Notes under the pieces: generated by a model | Database searches by the model: none | Seen by the model: only the letters and a program-made list of their open reading frames with translations | Told to the model about the DNA's origin: nothing | Origin: Spirochaetota bacterium | GTDB taxonomy: Bacteria; Spirochaetota; Spirochaetia; Treponematales; UBA12059 | Reading direction: 5' to 3' | Length of the DNA: 64,000 nucleotides | NCBI GenBank assembly: GCA_022703505.1 | Contig: JAKLDN010000010.1 | Span: 1 to 64,000 of the forward strand | Made by a program: the position numbers and the translations under genes | Part shown: positions 26,117-35,319 of the stretch, piece after piece | Position numbering within the stretch: the stretch's first letter is position 1 | How the letters are laid out: each line of letters begins with the position of its first letter

Positions 26117-26345
26117 GGATTCAACCACGGAGGTCACGGAGAGCACGGAGGAAGCCGGGCTTGGAACCATAGATCCGACAGGATGGAAAGGATGAAGAAA
26201 GGATGAACAGGATGGAAGCTTGGGATCGGATATTCCCTATGGTGTATCCTGTCCATCCAGGATTTGATCCTGTTCATCCTGTCCGCTCCTTGGATGTGTA
26301 GTCTTTCTTCACCGTGTCCTCCGTGTGCTCCGTGGTGAATTCCTG
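26117..26345. repeat. Nested inverted repeats of the CCACGGAGG and GGATGAACAGGATGG families
   Basis: This 324-base gap holds no gene. Its outer arms are related inverted sequences, CAACCACGGAGGTCACGG (from 26122) and, reversed, CACCACGGAGCACACGGAGG (26315-26338 region). The inner arms are AGGATGAACAGGATGG (26200-26215) and CATCCTGTTCATCCTG-type sequence (26250-26282). Each family is also partly tandem within its arm. Such intergenic sequences occur in many unrelated environmental bacteria and are of unknown function. Confidence 0.75.
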
Positions 26346-26427
26346 AAAAATGCTGATACTATCGACAGATGGATAAGGGGAGAACCCGAATGCAAGTGGT
26401 TTCGTCGGCTCCGGCGGTAGTTCCGGC

Positions 26428-27846
26428 ATGAGCGCGCAGAAGAAGAAGCCGACCGTCTTCCGTTGTTCCTCCTGCGGCCACGAGGAGGCCAAGTGGCTGG
26501 GCCGCTGTCCCTCCTGCGGGGAGTGGAACACCCTGCGGGAGGCGGCGGCTTCCGCCTCGTCCGTCCGCGCCGCGGGAGCCGCGGGCACCGCCGAGAGGTG
26601 GTCCCTGCCCCTGGCCGCGGTGGACCCCGCGGAGGGATCCCGCTTCCCTTCCGGCATGGCCGAGGTGGACCGGGTCCTGGGCGGAGGGGTCATGAAGGGC
26701 TCCTCGGTCCTGGTGGGCGGGGAACCGGGGATCGGCAAGAGTACCCTCCTTTTACAGGTGGCCGCCAAAGCGGGGGTGTCCGGCCGGGTCCTCTACGTCT
26801 CCGGGGAGGAGAGCGCGCCCCAGATCCGGCTGCGGGCGGACCGACTGGGCCTGGCCCGGGAGGGTCTGGAGATCCTCTGCTCCGGGGACCTGGAGCTGGT
26901 CCTGGACGCCCTGGAAAAGCTCAAGCCCCGGGCGGTGGTGATCGACTCCCTGCAGACCCTGAGGTCCGCGGAGGCCGGGAGCGTGCCGGGCACGGTGAAC
27001 CAGGTGAAGTACTGCGCCCTGGCCCTGTCCGAGTGGGCCAAGGAGGCGGGCTCGGCGGTCTTCCTGGTGGCCCACGTCACCAAGGAGGGGGCCATCGCGG
27101 GCCCCAAGGCCGCGGAGCACATGGTGGACGCGGTCCTCTACTTCGAGCAGACCGACGGGGAGCTCCGCTTCCTCCGGGCCACGAAGAACCGCTTCGGGTC
27201 CACGGACGAGGTGGGCCTGTTCACGATGACCGAGACGGGCCTGGCGGAGGTGGCGGATCCCTCCCGGCTCTTCCTGACCCGCCGGGAGGGGGGCCTGCCC
27301 CCGGGCGCCGCCGTGGCGCCCCTCTGGGAGGGGAGCCGCTGCCTCCTGGTGGAGATCCAGGCCCTGACGGTCCCCGCCAAGGCCTCCCTGACCCGGGTCT
27401 ACTCGGACCGGGTGGACGCGGGGAGGGTGGCCCGGATCGCCGCGGTCCTGGAGCGCCACGGGGGCCTGCGGTTCTCGGACCAGGACATCTACGTGAACGT
27501 GGCCGGGGGCATGCGCATCGCCGAGACAGGGGCGGACCTGGCCGTGGCGGCGGCCCTCTACTCCGCCCGGTCGGGCCTGTCCCTGCCGGACCGGTGCGCC
27601 GTGGCCGGGGAGCTCTCCCTGGCCGGGGAGGTCCGGCCCCTGCGGCGGATGCGGGCCCGGGTGCGGGCCTGCGGGGCCCTGGGGTATGCCGAGGTCCTGG
27701 GTCCCGTCCCCGAGGACGGGGAGAGGGAGCCCGGGTGGACCGGGGCCGCCACGATCAAGGAGGCGATCCGCAGGCTCTTCGGGCCGGGGGCCAGAGGGGC
27801 GTCCGGCGGAAAGCCCGGGCCGGAGGGGAGGGGGGAATCCGTATGA
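26428..27846 (+). CDS. radA: DNA repair protein RadA
   Basis: A 472-residue recombination factor that helps RecA-mediated branch migration. The N-terminal zinc finger is CSSCGHEEAKWLGRCPSCG (residues 12-30). The RecA-like ATPase has Walker A GEPGIGKST (near 93), and the RadA-specific KNRFGSTDE follows near 253. The C-terminal third is the Lon-protease-like domain (YVNVAGGMRI, LAVAAALYSAR). Length fits. No clear ribosome site is visible before the ATG. The malQ-like gene overlaps its stop by four bases. Confidence 0.95.
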   Translation: MSAQKKKPTVFRCSSCGHEEAKWLGRCPSCGEWNTLREAAASASSVRAAGAAGTAERWSLPLAAVDPAEGSRFPSGMAEVDRVLGGGVMKGSSVLVGGEPGIGKSTLLLQVAAKAGVSGRVLYVSGEESAPQIRLRADRLGLAREGLEILCSGDLELVLDALEKLKPRAVVIDSLQTLRSAEAGSVPGTVNQVKYCALALSEWAKEAGSAVFLVAHVTKEGAIAGPKAAEHMVDAVLYFEQTDGELRFLRATKNRFGSTDEVGLFTMTETGLAEVADPSRLFLTRREGGLPPGAAVAPLWEGSRCLLVEIQALTVPAKASLTRVYSDRVDAGRVARIAAVLERHGGLRFSDQDIYVNVAGGMRIAETGADLAVAAALYSARSGLSLPDRCAVAGELSLAGEVRPLRRMRARVRACGALGYAEVLGPVPEDGEREPGWTGAATIKEAIRRLFGPGARGASGGKPGPEGRGESV

Positions 27847-29846
27847 AACTGTCCATCGAGACCCGGAAGTCCGGAGTCGTGGTGCCCCTGGGGGCCCTTC
27901 GGACCGCCCGTTCCGGCGGAGTGGGGGAGTATCCGGACCTGCCGGTCCTGGGCGAGCTCTGCGAGCGCTGCGGGCTGTCCTTCGTCCAGCTCCTGCCGGT
28001 GAACGACACGGGCTTCCAGAGCTCGCCGTACTCGGCCCTGTCCGCCTTCGCCCTCCATCCCCTTTACCTTCGTCTGGCGGACCTGCCCGAGGCCGCGGCC
28101 TTCCGGGCGGAGGCGGAGTCCCTGGCCTCCCGCTTCGGAGGGAGGAAGAGGTTCCCGTATCCCGAGATCCTGTCCGCCAAGCTCGCACTCCTGCGCCGGA
28201 TCTTCGACACCGCCCTCCCGGCGATCCGGAAGGACCCCGCCCTGGCCGCCTGGATCGGGGCCAACCCCTGGGTCCGGGACTACGCCGTCTTCCTGGGGCT
28301 CAAGGAGGAGCACGGCGGGAAGTCCTGGAAGGACTGGCCCGCACGCCGGGATCCCGGGGCCGGGGACATCGAGGCCCTCTGGGAAGAGCCGGGCCGCCGG
28401 GACGGCCACCTCTTCCACGCATGGGTCCAGCTGCGCTGCGAGGAGCAGTTCCTCGCGGCCTCCCGGGCCCTGGAGAAGCGGGGCGTGGCCTTGAAGGGGG
28501 ACCTCCCCATCCTGATGAACGACGACTCCGCGGACGTCTGGGCCCACAGGTCCTGGTTCCGCACGGACCGGATCGCCGGTGCGCCCCCGGACATGTTCTC
28601 CGAACTGGGGCAGAACTGGGGCTTCCCGATCTACGACTGGGGCGCCCTGGCCCGGGAAGGCTATTCCTTCTGGACCGGGCGCCTCGCGCAGGCGGCCAAG
28701 TTCTACGGGGCCTACCGCATCGACCACGTCCTGGGCTTCTTCCGGATCTGGGCCCTCCCGGAGCGGGAGGAGTCCGGCTACCTGGGAGCCTTCGAACCCG
28801 GAGCCGCGGTCTCCCGCGCCGAGCTCGCGGCCGCGGGATTCTCCGACGGCCGGATCCGCTGGATCTCGGAGCCCCACATCCGGGAGGCGGCCCTGTCGGA
28901 GGCCGCGAGCCGGGGCGCCGCGGCGGCCGTCGCGGCCGAGGGGATCGCGGCCCGGGCGGCGGAGGCCCTCCTGGACCGCATCGGCTCGGAGCCCCTTTTC
29001 CTGTTCAAGCGATCCGTCCGGGGGGAGAAGGACATCCGGGCGGCGGGGCTTCCGGAGGCCCTCCGGGACTTCCTCCAGGCCGCGTGGAGGGACCGGGTCC
29101 TCATTCCCCTGGGCCCGGACTCCTTCGCCTTCGCCTGGCGTCACCCTTCCGCCTCCGCGTGGCCCAGCCTCTCGGATTCCGAGCGGTCCGCCCTGGAGGG
29201 TCTGCTCCGGGCCAAGGCCGCCGAATCGGAGAGGGAGTGGGAGGAGCACGGCCGCCGACTCCTGTCGGTCCTCAAGGACGCCGCGGACATGCTGCCCTGC
29301 GCGGAGGACCTGGGGGCGGTGCCCCCTCTCGTGCCCAAGGTGCTAGCGGAACTCGGGATCCTGGGCCTGCGGATCCCCCGCTGGACCCGCCGCTGGGACG
29401 AGCCCGGCCAGCCCTACGTCGAGCCCGGGGACTTCCCGAGGCTGACGGTCTCGGCCCCGTCCGTGCACGACACCTCGACCCTGAGGGATTGGTGGGAACA
29501 CGAGGCCGGGCCCGCGGACCGTACGGCCGCCTACGGGGCGGCTCCGCCGGAATCCTGGTTGCCCGAGGTCGGGGCCCGGGTCCTGGCGCGGTTCGCCGCG
29601 GGGGCTTCGGTCCTCCTGGTGGTCCAGCTCCAGGACCTCCTGGACCTCTCCCCGGCCTACGCCTCCGGGGACTCCCGGGCCGACCGGATCAACGTCCCGG
29701 GCACCGTCGCGGATTCGAATTGGACCTGGAGGATGCCGGTCACTCTGGAGGATCTTGCCGCCGACCCCCAGTGGGCCGGGAGGGTGGGGCGCTCGGTCGA
29801 CCGGTCCGCGGCGAGGCGGGCGGCCTCTCCGGCCGCGGGGCCCTAG
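27843..29846 (+). CDS. malQ: 4-alpha-glucanotransferase (GH77)
   Basis: A 667-residue amylomaltase that transfers maltosyl or longer glucan units in maltodextrin and glycogen metabolism. GH77 landmarks are SPYSALSAFALHPLY (near residue 60), GDLPILMNDDSADVW (near 220), YRIDHVLGFFRIWALP with the catalytic Asp (near 300), the acid/base region CAEDLG (near 485) and APSVHDTSTLRDWW (near 540). The start at 27843 overlaps the radA stop (ATGA), so the pair is co-transcribed although functionally unrelated. The 3' 107 bases overlap the convergent methyltransferase gene. Confidence 0.93.
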   Translation: MKLSIETRKSGVVVPLGALRTARSGGVGEYPDLPVLGELCERCGLSFVQLLPVNDTGFQSSPYSALSAFALHPLYLRLADLPEAAAFRAEAESLASRFGGRKRFPYPEILSAKLALLRRIFDTALPAIRKDPALAAWIGANPWVRDYAVFLGLKEEHGGKSWKDWPARRDPGAGDIEALWEEPGRRDGHLFHAWVQLRCEEQFLAASRALEKRGVALKGDLPILMNDDSADVWAHRSWFRTDRIAGAPPDMFSELGQNWGFPIYDWGALAREGYSFWTGRLAQAAKFYGAYRIDHVLGFFRIWALPEREESGYLGAFEPGAAVSRAELAAAGFSDGRIRWISEPHIREAALSEAASRGAAAAVAAEGIAARAAEALLDRIGSEPLFLFKRSVRGEKDIRAAGLPEALRDFLQAAWRDRVLIPLGPDSFAFAWRHPSASAWPSLSDSERSALEGLLRAKAAESEREWEEHGRRLLSVLKDAADMLPCAEDLGAVPPLVPKVLAELGILGLRIPRWTRRWDEPGQPYVEPGDFPRLTVSAPSVHDTSTLRDWWEHEAGPADRTAAYGAAPPESWLPEVGARVLARFAAGASVLLVVQLQDLLDLSPAYASGDSRADRINVPGTVADSNWTWRMPVTLEDLAADPQWAGRVGRSVDRSAARRAASPAAGP

Positions 29847-30726
29847 GAACCGCGGGTTCCGGAGCGGAAGGGCCGGACGGCCGTCCCGGGCCGGTCCCGG
29901 CCTGCCCGGCGGGAGCCCCGGCGGCCAGCTCGTAGAGCAGGACGGCCGCGGACTGGGCCACGTTGAGGCTCTCGAGGTCCCCCGTGCCGGGTATCCGGAC
30001 CAGGGCGGAGCAGGCCGCCCGGGAGGCGGGGGAGATCCCCGTCTCCTCGTTGCCCAGGACCAGGGCGACGGCCCGGCCGGTCGGCAGGGCGGACAGGGCC
30101 TCCCGGACGGTCCGGGAACCCCTATGGTCGGCCCCCAGGATGGCCAGGGACGGACCGGCCCGGCGCGCGAGCTCCCCGGCGTCCGATGCCCCGTACAGGT
30201 TGACCCATTCCATCCCGCCCTCGGCCACCCGGAAGGCGCTGGTGGTGACCAGGGCGGCCGCGGAGGGTCCGGCCAGGACTACGTTGCGGACGCCGAAGAA
30301 GGCGGCGGAGCGGACGATGGCCCCCAGGTTGTGGTCGTTCCCCAGCCTGTCCAGGACCAGGATCCGCTCCCCCCGGGCGGCCCAGCCCGCGGCGGTCGCG
30401 GCGTCCAGGTCCGGCACCTCGGGGGCCTCTATCATGGCCACGGCCCCCTGGTGGTGGACCGTCCCGGCCAGGCGCTCGAGCTCCTCGGGGCTCACCATGC
30501 GGTACAGCGTCTTGCGCTCGGCGAAGCGGCGCAGGACGGTGCGGAACTCCGGCAGGAGGGACTCGGCGAGGAAAAAGCGGCGGACGCGGTCGGGATTCCG
30601 GTCCAGGAGGGCCCGGACGGCGGACAGTCCGCAGACGGCAAGTTCCCGGGTGAGCTTGTTTTTCACGAATCCATGGTACTTCGGGCACGGCCCCCGGGGC
30701 AAGCGCGTCCCGGATCGGCTTGTCAT
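29740..30726 (-). CDS. SpoU/TrmH-family RNA 2'-O-methyltransferase
   Basis: A protein of about 328 residues that methylates ribose in rRNA or tRNA. A substrate-binding domain (LAVCGLSAVRALL onward) is followed by the SPOUT knot domain with its three motifs: LDRLGNDHNLGAIVRSAAFF, LVLGNEETGI and LESLNVAQSAAVLLYE. The last 60 or so residues are a Pro/Arg-rich tail read antisense to the end of malQ and may be dispensable. I chose ATG 30726 because GAGGGGG lies upstream; GTG 30666 is closer to the domain start but lacks a ribosome site. Whether it acts like RlmB or another member cannot be told. Confidence 0.82.
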   Translation of the reverse strand: MTSRSGTRLPRGPCPKYHGFVKNKLTRELAVCGLSAVRALLDRNPDRVRRFFLAESLLPEFRTVLRRFAERKTLYRMVSPEELERLAGTVHHQGAVAMIEAPEVPDLDAATAAGWAARGERILVLDRLGNDHNLGAIVRSAAFFGVRNVVLAGPSAAALVTTSAFRVAEGGMEWVNLYGASDAGELARRAGPSLAILGADHRGSRTVREALSALPTGRAVALVLGNEETGISPASRAACSALVRIPGTGDLESLNVAQSAAVLLYELAAGAPAGQAGTGPGRPSGPSAPEPAVPRAPRPERPPASPRTGRPSAPPSRPTGGRRQDPPE

Positions 30727-30749
30727 CGGCGGCCCCCTCGGCGTAGTAT
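30720..30749 (+). promoter_or_regulatory. Promoter of the bactofilin gene
   Basis: TTGTCA (30720-30725), 18 bases, TAGTAT (30744-30749). The -10 box ends eight bases before the bactofilin ATG and no ribosome site is visible, so the transcript has almost no leader. It overlaps the start of the divergent methyltransferase gene. Confidence 0.5.
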
Positions 30750-30757
30750 GGACGGGT

Positions 30758-31132
30758 ATGACAGACGTACAGGTTTCCGCCGTCAACGAGGAGACGATCG
30801 ACACGATCCTGGCCGGGGACGTGGAGTTCTCGGGGACGATGGTCTTCAAGAAGCCCCTGATGATTAAGGGCAGGGTGAGCGGCACGATCCGCTCCGAGAG
30901 CGACCTCTACATCGACACGGGGGCCGTGGTGGAGGCGGAGATTTCCGCCAACCAGGTGTCCGTGCGCGGCACCGTCAAGGGCAACGTGGTGGCCAAGGAC
31001 CGGGTGGACCTCTACGCCTCCTGCTCCCTGGACGGGGACATCCGGGCCCCGGAGGTGACCATGGAGACGGGCTGCCGGTTCAACGGGATCTGCACCATGA
31101 CCGGGAAGAAGGCGGATGCGCCGGCTTCCTGA
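30758..31132 (+). CDS. Bactofilin
   Basis: A 124-residue cytoskeletal protein (DUF583) that polymerises into filaments placing cell-wall enzymes. The beta-helical core shows the regular pattern GDVEFSGTMVFKKPLMIKG, GRVSGTIRSESDLYID, GAVVEAEISANQVSVRG, GTVKGNVVAKDRVDLYA. Short polar tails flank it. Length is typical. It overlaps the following TPR gene by 17 bases. Confidence 0.93.
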   Translation: MTDVQVSAVNEETIDTILAGDVEFSGTMVFKKPLMIKGRVSGTIRSESDLYIDTGAVVEAEISANQVSVRGTVKGNVVAKDRVDLYASCSLDGDIRAPEVTMETGCRFNGICTMTGKKADAPAS

Positions 31133-31763
31133 TCCCCGGATCGCCTTCCTGGCCCTGATCCTGGCCCTGGCGACCGGACCGGCTTCGGATCTCGGCGCCC
31201 AAACACCCCGTCCGGATGCCTTGAAGCTCTACCGGGAGGGCCGGTACGAGGAGTCCCGGGTCCAGTGCCTCCAGGAAATCTCCCAGGATCCCGCCAACAT
31301 CGAGGCCTACGTGGTCCTGGGTTGGAGCCTGGTGGCCCTGGGGCGCCACGCGGACGCGGAGGTCTACGCCCGCAAGGCCTACGACGAGGTGCGCAAGGAT
31401 CCCCGGGTCATGGAGACCCTGGGCGAGGCCGCCTACTTCCTGGGCAAGAACGACCAGGCCCTGCGCTGGTTCCAGTCCTACATCACGGCCCTTCCCGAGG
31501 GCTCCCGCGTCGCCTCGAGCTACCAGTACATGGGGGAGATCTACATCCGCACCTCCCGCTGGGGCCACGCGGACATCGCCCTGCGCACGGCCCTCCAGTT
31601 CGAGCCGTCCAACGCCCGGTGGTGGGCCCGACTGGGCTACGCCCGGGAGATGGGTGGGGACCTGCGCTATTCCCTGGAAGCCTACGACGCGGCCCTGAAG
31701 ATCAACCCCGGCCTGACGGACGCCCAGCTCGGCCGGGACCGCGTGTCCAAGCGCCTCCGCTGA
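31116..31763 (+). CDS. Exported TPR-repeat protein
   Basis: A 215-residue periplasmic protein. A signal peptide (IAFLALILALATGPASDLGAQ) is followed by about four tetratricopeptide repeats (ALKLYREGRYEESRVQCLQE, AYVVLGWSLVALGRHADAE, METLGEAAYFLGKNDQALRW, WWARLGYAREMGGDLRYS). Such proteins bind other proteins. It overlaps bactofilin by 17 bases and mtaB follows after one base, so the three are one operon. A role with bactofilin in envelope shape is inference from position. Confidence 0.85.
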   Translation: MRRLPDPRIAFLALILALATGPASDLGAQTPRPDALKLYREGRYEESRVQCLQEISQDPANIEAYVVLGWSLVALGRHADAEVYARKAYDEVRKDPRVMETLGEAAYFLGKNDQALRWFQSYITALPEGSRVASSYQYMGEIYIRTSRWGHADIALRTALQFEPSNARWWARLGYAREMGGDLRYSLEAYDAALKINPGLTDAQLGRDRVSKRLR

Positions 31764-31764
31764 C

Positions 31765-33180
31765 GTGCCCTTCCGCGCCGCCTTCCGCACCTTCGGGTGC
31801 AAGCTCAACCAGCTCGAGACCGAGGCCCTCGCGGGAGCCTTCCGGGAATCCGGGACCGTCCTGGTCCCGTTCTCGGAGAGCGCGGACGTCTACGTCGTGA
31901 ACACCTGCACCGTGACGGGCAAGGCGGAGCAGAAGGCCCGACGGGAGATCCGGAAGGCCCTGCGGTCGAATCCCCGCGCCGTGGTCCTGGTCACGGGCTG
32001 CTGGGCCGAGGTGGGGACCGAGGAGGTCGCCGCCCTGGGCCCCCGGACCGTGGTGATCCCCGGGAGCCGGAAGGACGACGCGGCCCTCCTGGCCTCGGAC
32101 CTGGCGGAGGCCTGGGAGAAGGGGATGGACCTGGCGGAGGCCGCGGAGCGGGGCCGGGACGCCCGGGCCGGCCGAGCCCACGACCCCTTCGCCTTCCGAC
32201 CCGAGACCTTCCTGCTCCACTCCCGGGCCTCCCTCAAGATCCAGGACGGCTGTGACAATCGCTGTGCCTACTGCCGGGTCTGCCTGGCCCGGGGCCCCTC
32301 CCGGAGCCTCGAGCCCGGCGGAGTCGTGGAGCGCGCCCGGGCCCTGGCGGTGCGGGGCGCCCGGGAAATCGTCCTGACCGGGGTGAACCTCTCCCAGTAC
32401 CGGGCCGGGGGCCTGTCCATGGCGGGCCTCCTTACCCTCCTGGTCCGGGAAACCGAGGGGGTCTCCTACAGACTGTCCTCCTGGGAGCCCGACAAGGTGG
32501 ACGAGGAGTTCCTGACGGCCTTCGCCCTGCCCCGGGTGCGGAACCACCTGCACCTGGCCGTCCAATCCGGCTGTGACGCCGTCCTGGCCCGGATGGGCCG
32601 GGGCTACCGCTCCGAGACCGTGCGCCGGGCGGTCCGGGACCTCCGGGCCGCCAAAGCCGACCCCTTCCTGGGGGCGGACCTGATCGCCGGCTTTCCGGGG
32701 GAGACGGAAGCCGAGTTTCAAGCCACCTTCGATCTGTCCGCGGAGCTCACCTTCGCCTGGATCCACGCCTTCCCCTTCTCGCCCCGGCCCGGCACCAAGG
32801 CCTTCGGGATGCGGCCCCGGGTGCCCGAGCGGACCGCGGGAGCGCGGGTGGAGGCCCTCCTGGACCTGGGACGCCGGAGACGGGCGGCCTACGCGGCCCG
32901 GGCTGTCGGGCGCCTCACCCGGGCGGTCCTGGAGGACCCCGCGGAGGAGGACGGCGCGGAAGCGTCCGGGGTCGAATCCGAGTACGAACCCGGACCGGAC
33001 CCCGCCCGGGAGGCCGCGGTCGCGGCGATCTCGGACGAGTACCTACGGCTGGAGGTGACGGGGATCCCGGAGTCCCTGCGTCGCCGGGGGTCCGAGGTCT
33101 CCTGCCGGATCGTGGAGGCCCTGCCCGGCGCCGGGGACCTGGGAATCCCGGACGCCCGGGCCGAATTCGTCGGTCCCTGA
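31765..33180 (+). CDS. mtaB: tRNA t6A37 methylthiotransferase MtaB
   Basis: A 471-residue radical-SAM enzyme that converts t6A to ms2t6A at position 37 of tRNAs reading ANN codons. The N-terminal UPF0004 domain has RTFGCKLNQLET, VNTCTVTGKAE and VTGCWAE, giving three Cys for one cluster. The radical-SAM motif is DGCDNRCAYCRVC (CxxxCxxC). HLHLAVQSGCDAVL, GADLIAGFPGETEAEF and FPFSPRPGTKA are family signatures. A TRAM-like C-terminal region follows. The start is GTG, one base after the upstream stop. Confidence 0.92.
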   Translation: MPFRAAFRTFGCKLNQLETEALAGAFRESGTVLVPFSESADVYVVNTCTVTGKAEQKARREIRKALRSNPRAVVLVTGCWAEVGTEEVAALGPRTVVIPGSRKDDAALLASDLAEAWEKGMDLAEAAERGRDARAGRAHDPFAFRPETFLLHSRASLKIQDGCDNRCAYCRVCLARGPSRSLEPGGVVERARALAVRGAREIVLTGVNLSQYRAGGLSMAGLLTLLVRETEGVSYRLSSWEPDKVDEEFLTAFALPRVRNHLHLAVQSGCDAVLARMGRGYRSETVRRAVRDLRAAKADPFLGADLIAGFPGETEAEFQATFDLSAELTFAWIHAFPFSPRPGTKAFGMRPRVPERTAGARVEALLDLGRRRRAAYAARAVGRLTRAVLEDPAEEDGAEASGVESEYEPGPDPAREAAVAAISDEYLRLEVTGIPESLRRRGSEVSCRIVEALPGAGDLGIPDARAEFVGP

Positions 33181-33255
33181 GCCCGGGATCCTGGAAAAAA
33201 CTCCATTCTGATATATACTCTCCTGTACCCTCGTCCAACGTTTCCGGAGGCCCGC

Positions 33256-34017
33256 ATGCGCCGAATGCTTCCAGTCCTGATCCTCGCCCCCCTCCTCCTC
33301 CTGGGCGGCTGCGACGCCTTCTTCACGAACGTGTTCGAAGGCCTCTACACCCTGGAGGTCCCGAGCGCGGCCGAACTCGGTACCCTGCCGGTATCCGACC
33401 TGGAGCGCCTGGCGGAGGATGACCAGTTCTTCGAGGAGTTGGCCGGGGATCCCGCGAAGGAAGATGCGGTTCTGGAAAACCTCGACAACTATTTCGGACC
33501 CGAGGGGGACGGGACCGTGGACACTCCCGAGGAACAGCGAGCCGCGGCCCTGTACGCGGAGGTGTTGCTGCGGACGTCGGGGGCGGACCGGGTCGTCGCG
33601 GGTCTGGCGGGGTACCTGGCCTCCGCGGACGGGTTCGACCAGCTCGAGACGAATCCCGGTCCGGAACTTGCGGAGCTTTTCGGAGAATCCCTCCGGACCC
33701 TCGCCGAGATCGAGGCCATGGTCGCGGCCTTGGACGCGGCCTGGGACGCCTACGCGGCGATCGGCGCGGGCCTGGCAACATCCCCCCTGGACGAGTCCCT
33801 GAACGCCGGCGACATCGCCTTCGGCGCCGCCTTAGCCGCGGCCCTGAAGGGGGTTACGGTGACGAGCGGCCAAACCGATGCCGAGTATATTTACGCTTCA
33901 ATTCAAGGAACCGCGGGCGGGATGAGCGCTGATTTCAGCACAACTGTACTGTCGGACACCGAGATGGATTACCTATTCCTGGCCGCGGGATTCGACCCCG
34001 CGGACCTGGGCCTCTAG
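33256..34017 (+). CDS. Lipoprotein with post-lipobox CxxFFT motif, copy 1
   Basis: A 253-residue lipoprotein with lipobox LGGC (Cys20) followed at once by DAFFTNVF. The mature part is acidic and helical with no recognised domain. The lipoprotein at 35320 has the same post-lipobox motif (QDFFTSSF), and each is followed by an UPF0164 barrel gene, so they are paralogous partners. GGAGG lies five bases before the ATG. A TATACT at 33214-33219 may be the -10 box. The last 35 codons are clearly less GC-rich than the rest. Confidence 0.8.
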   Translation: MRRMLPVLILAPLLLLGGCDAFFTNVFEGLYTLEVPSAAELGTLPVSDLERLAEDDQFFEELAGDPAKEDAVLENLDNYFGPEGDGTVDTPEEQRAAALYAEVLLRTSGADRVVAGLAGYLASADGFDQLETNPGPELAELFGESLRTLAEIEAMVAALDAAWDAYAAIGAGLATSPLDESLNAGDIAFGAALAAALKGVTVTSGQTDAEYIYASIQGTAGGMSADFSTTVLSDTEMDYLFLAAGFDPADLGL

Positions 34018-34030
34018 AGGAGCGGCGTAC

Positions 34031-35176
34031 ATGAAGCGCATCGGAATCGTACTTGCAGCCGCCGTCCTCCTCCTGGCGCCCCTGACGGCCCAGGACATCC
34101 CCCTCTCGGGCTTCTCTCCCAAGGACGCCCGGGCCCTGGGCATGGGCGGGGCCTTCACCGCAGTCTCCGAAGGCTTTGCGAGCCTCTACGGCAACCCCGC
34201 GGGCTTCGCCGCCTCCGAGGGCGAGCTGACCATCCTGGCCCCGATGTCCTGGCTGTACCTCCGCCCCACCTCGGACAACCTCGCCCTGCTCCGGAGCGCC
34301 GTCGCCGACGATGGCGCCGCGGTGGACGCCCTGGAAACCCTCCTGACCGACAACGGCCTGGGGGGCGGGGCGAGCCTGGGGATCGGCTACGTCGGGAAGG
34401 GCCTGGGGATCGGGGCCTTCGTGACCGCGGACGCCTACGCCGCCGGGGACACCCTTGCCGGCGCCGTCCTGGACGTGGACCTCCAGTTCAACGCGGTCCT
34501 GGGCCTGGCCCGGACCGTCAAGGTCTTCGGCCTGGGCCTGACCCTGGGCGGGAACCTCCGGCCCTTCTACCGCGCCGTGGGGGACATCCCCCTTTCCGAG
34601 GTCGTGGGGGCGATGATGGGCACCGCGGACCCCGGCGACGTCTTCCTATCCAAGGAGCTGATCTCCGGCTTCGGCCTGGCCGCGGACCTGGGTGCTTCCC
34701 TCGAGCTGGGGGCGTTCAAGCTGGGACTGGCCGTGCGGGACATCGCGCCGGCCTTCCAGGCTTACAGGAACACCGTCCGGGACCTGGCGGACTCCGGTTT
34801 CGTGACTTCCTCGGGAACGCCGGCGGGCTCCTTCGCCCTGACCCCGAACGTGGTCCTGGGCGCGAGCTGGCACCCCGATCTGGGGGCCTTCTCCCGGATC
34901 CTGAACCCCCGCGTCCTGCTGGAGATCCAGGATCCCCTGGCCGCGATCCGGGACCGGGCGTCCTTCTGGAACCTGGTGCACGCGGGAGTCGAGGTCAAGA
35001 CCCTGGGCTTCCTGGCCCTCCGGGCCGGGGTCAACAAGGGCTGGCTGTCCGCCGGGCTCGGCCTGGACCTCTTCTTCCTGGAGATCGACGCGGCGGCGTT
35101 CACCGAGGAGCTGGGCTGGCGACCGGGCCAGAACGGGCGGAGCGGCGTGGCTCTCCAGGCGGCCATCCGGCTGTAA
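34031..35176 (+). CDS. UPF0164/FadL-like outer-membrane protein, copy 1
   Basis: A 381-residue predicted outer-membrane barrel. A signal peptide (residues 1-21) precedes the family motif ALGMGGAFTAVSEG and YGNPAGFAASEGE. Later features shared with the copy at 36017 are GYVGKGLGIGAF and a C-terminal GLGLDLFFLEIDAAAF. The Treponema pallidum UPF0164 proteins are regarded as FadL-like importers of fatty acids or other hydrophobic nutrients; substrate here is unknown. It lies 13 bases after its lipoprotein partner. Confidence 0.85.
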   Translation: MKRIGIVLAAAVLLLAPLTAQDIPLSGFSPKDARALGMGGAFTAVSEGFASLYGNPAGFAASEGELTILAPMSWLYLRPTSDNLALLRSAVADDGAAVDALETLLTDNGLGGGASLGIGYVGKGLGIGAFVTADAYAAGDTLAGAVLDVDLQFNAVLGLARTVKVFGLGLTLGGNLRPFYRAVGDIPLSEVVGAMMGTADPGDVFLSKELISGFGLAADLGASLELGAFKLGLAVRDIAPAFQAYRNTVRDLADSGFVTSSGTPAGSFALTPNVVLGASWHPDLGAFSRILNPRVLLEIQDPLAAIRDRASFWNLVHAGVEVKTLGFLALRAGVNKGWLSAGLGLDLFFLEIDAAAFTEELGWRPGQNGRSGVALQAAIRL

Positions 35177-35319
35177 CAGGCCGGGCCGCTCTGGCGGGAC
35201 GCGACCGCGGAATGCTAGAGTCTCAGGAATCGGCCCCTCGCGGCCGATACTCGTAGGAGGCCCGGCCGGGCCCGAACCCGGCGGGAGGGACCCGGCGCTC
35301 CGGGCGCGGGAGGTTGTGC

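Noticed and set aside
26463-27842. Upstream in-frame extension of malQ by 460 codons
   Set aside because: The extension is the out-of-frame shadow of radA. The true start is the ATG at 27843 overlapping the radA stop.
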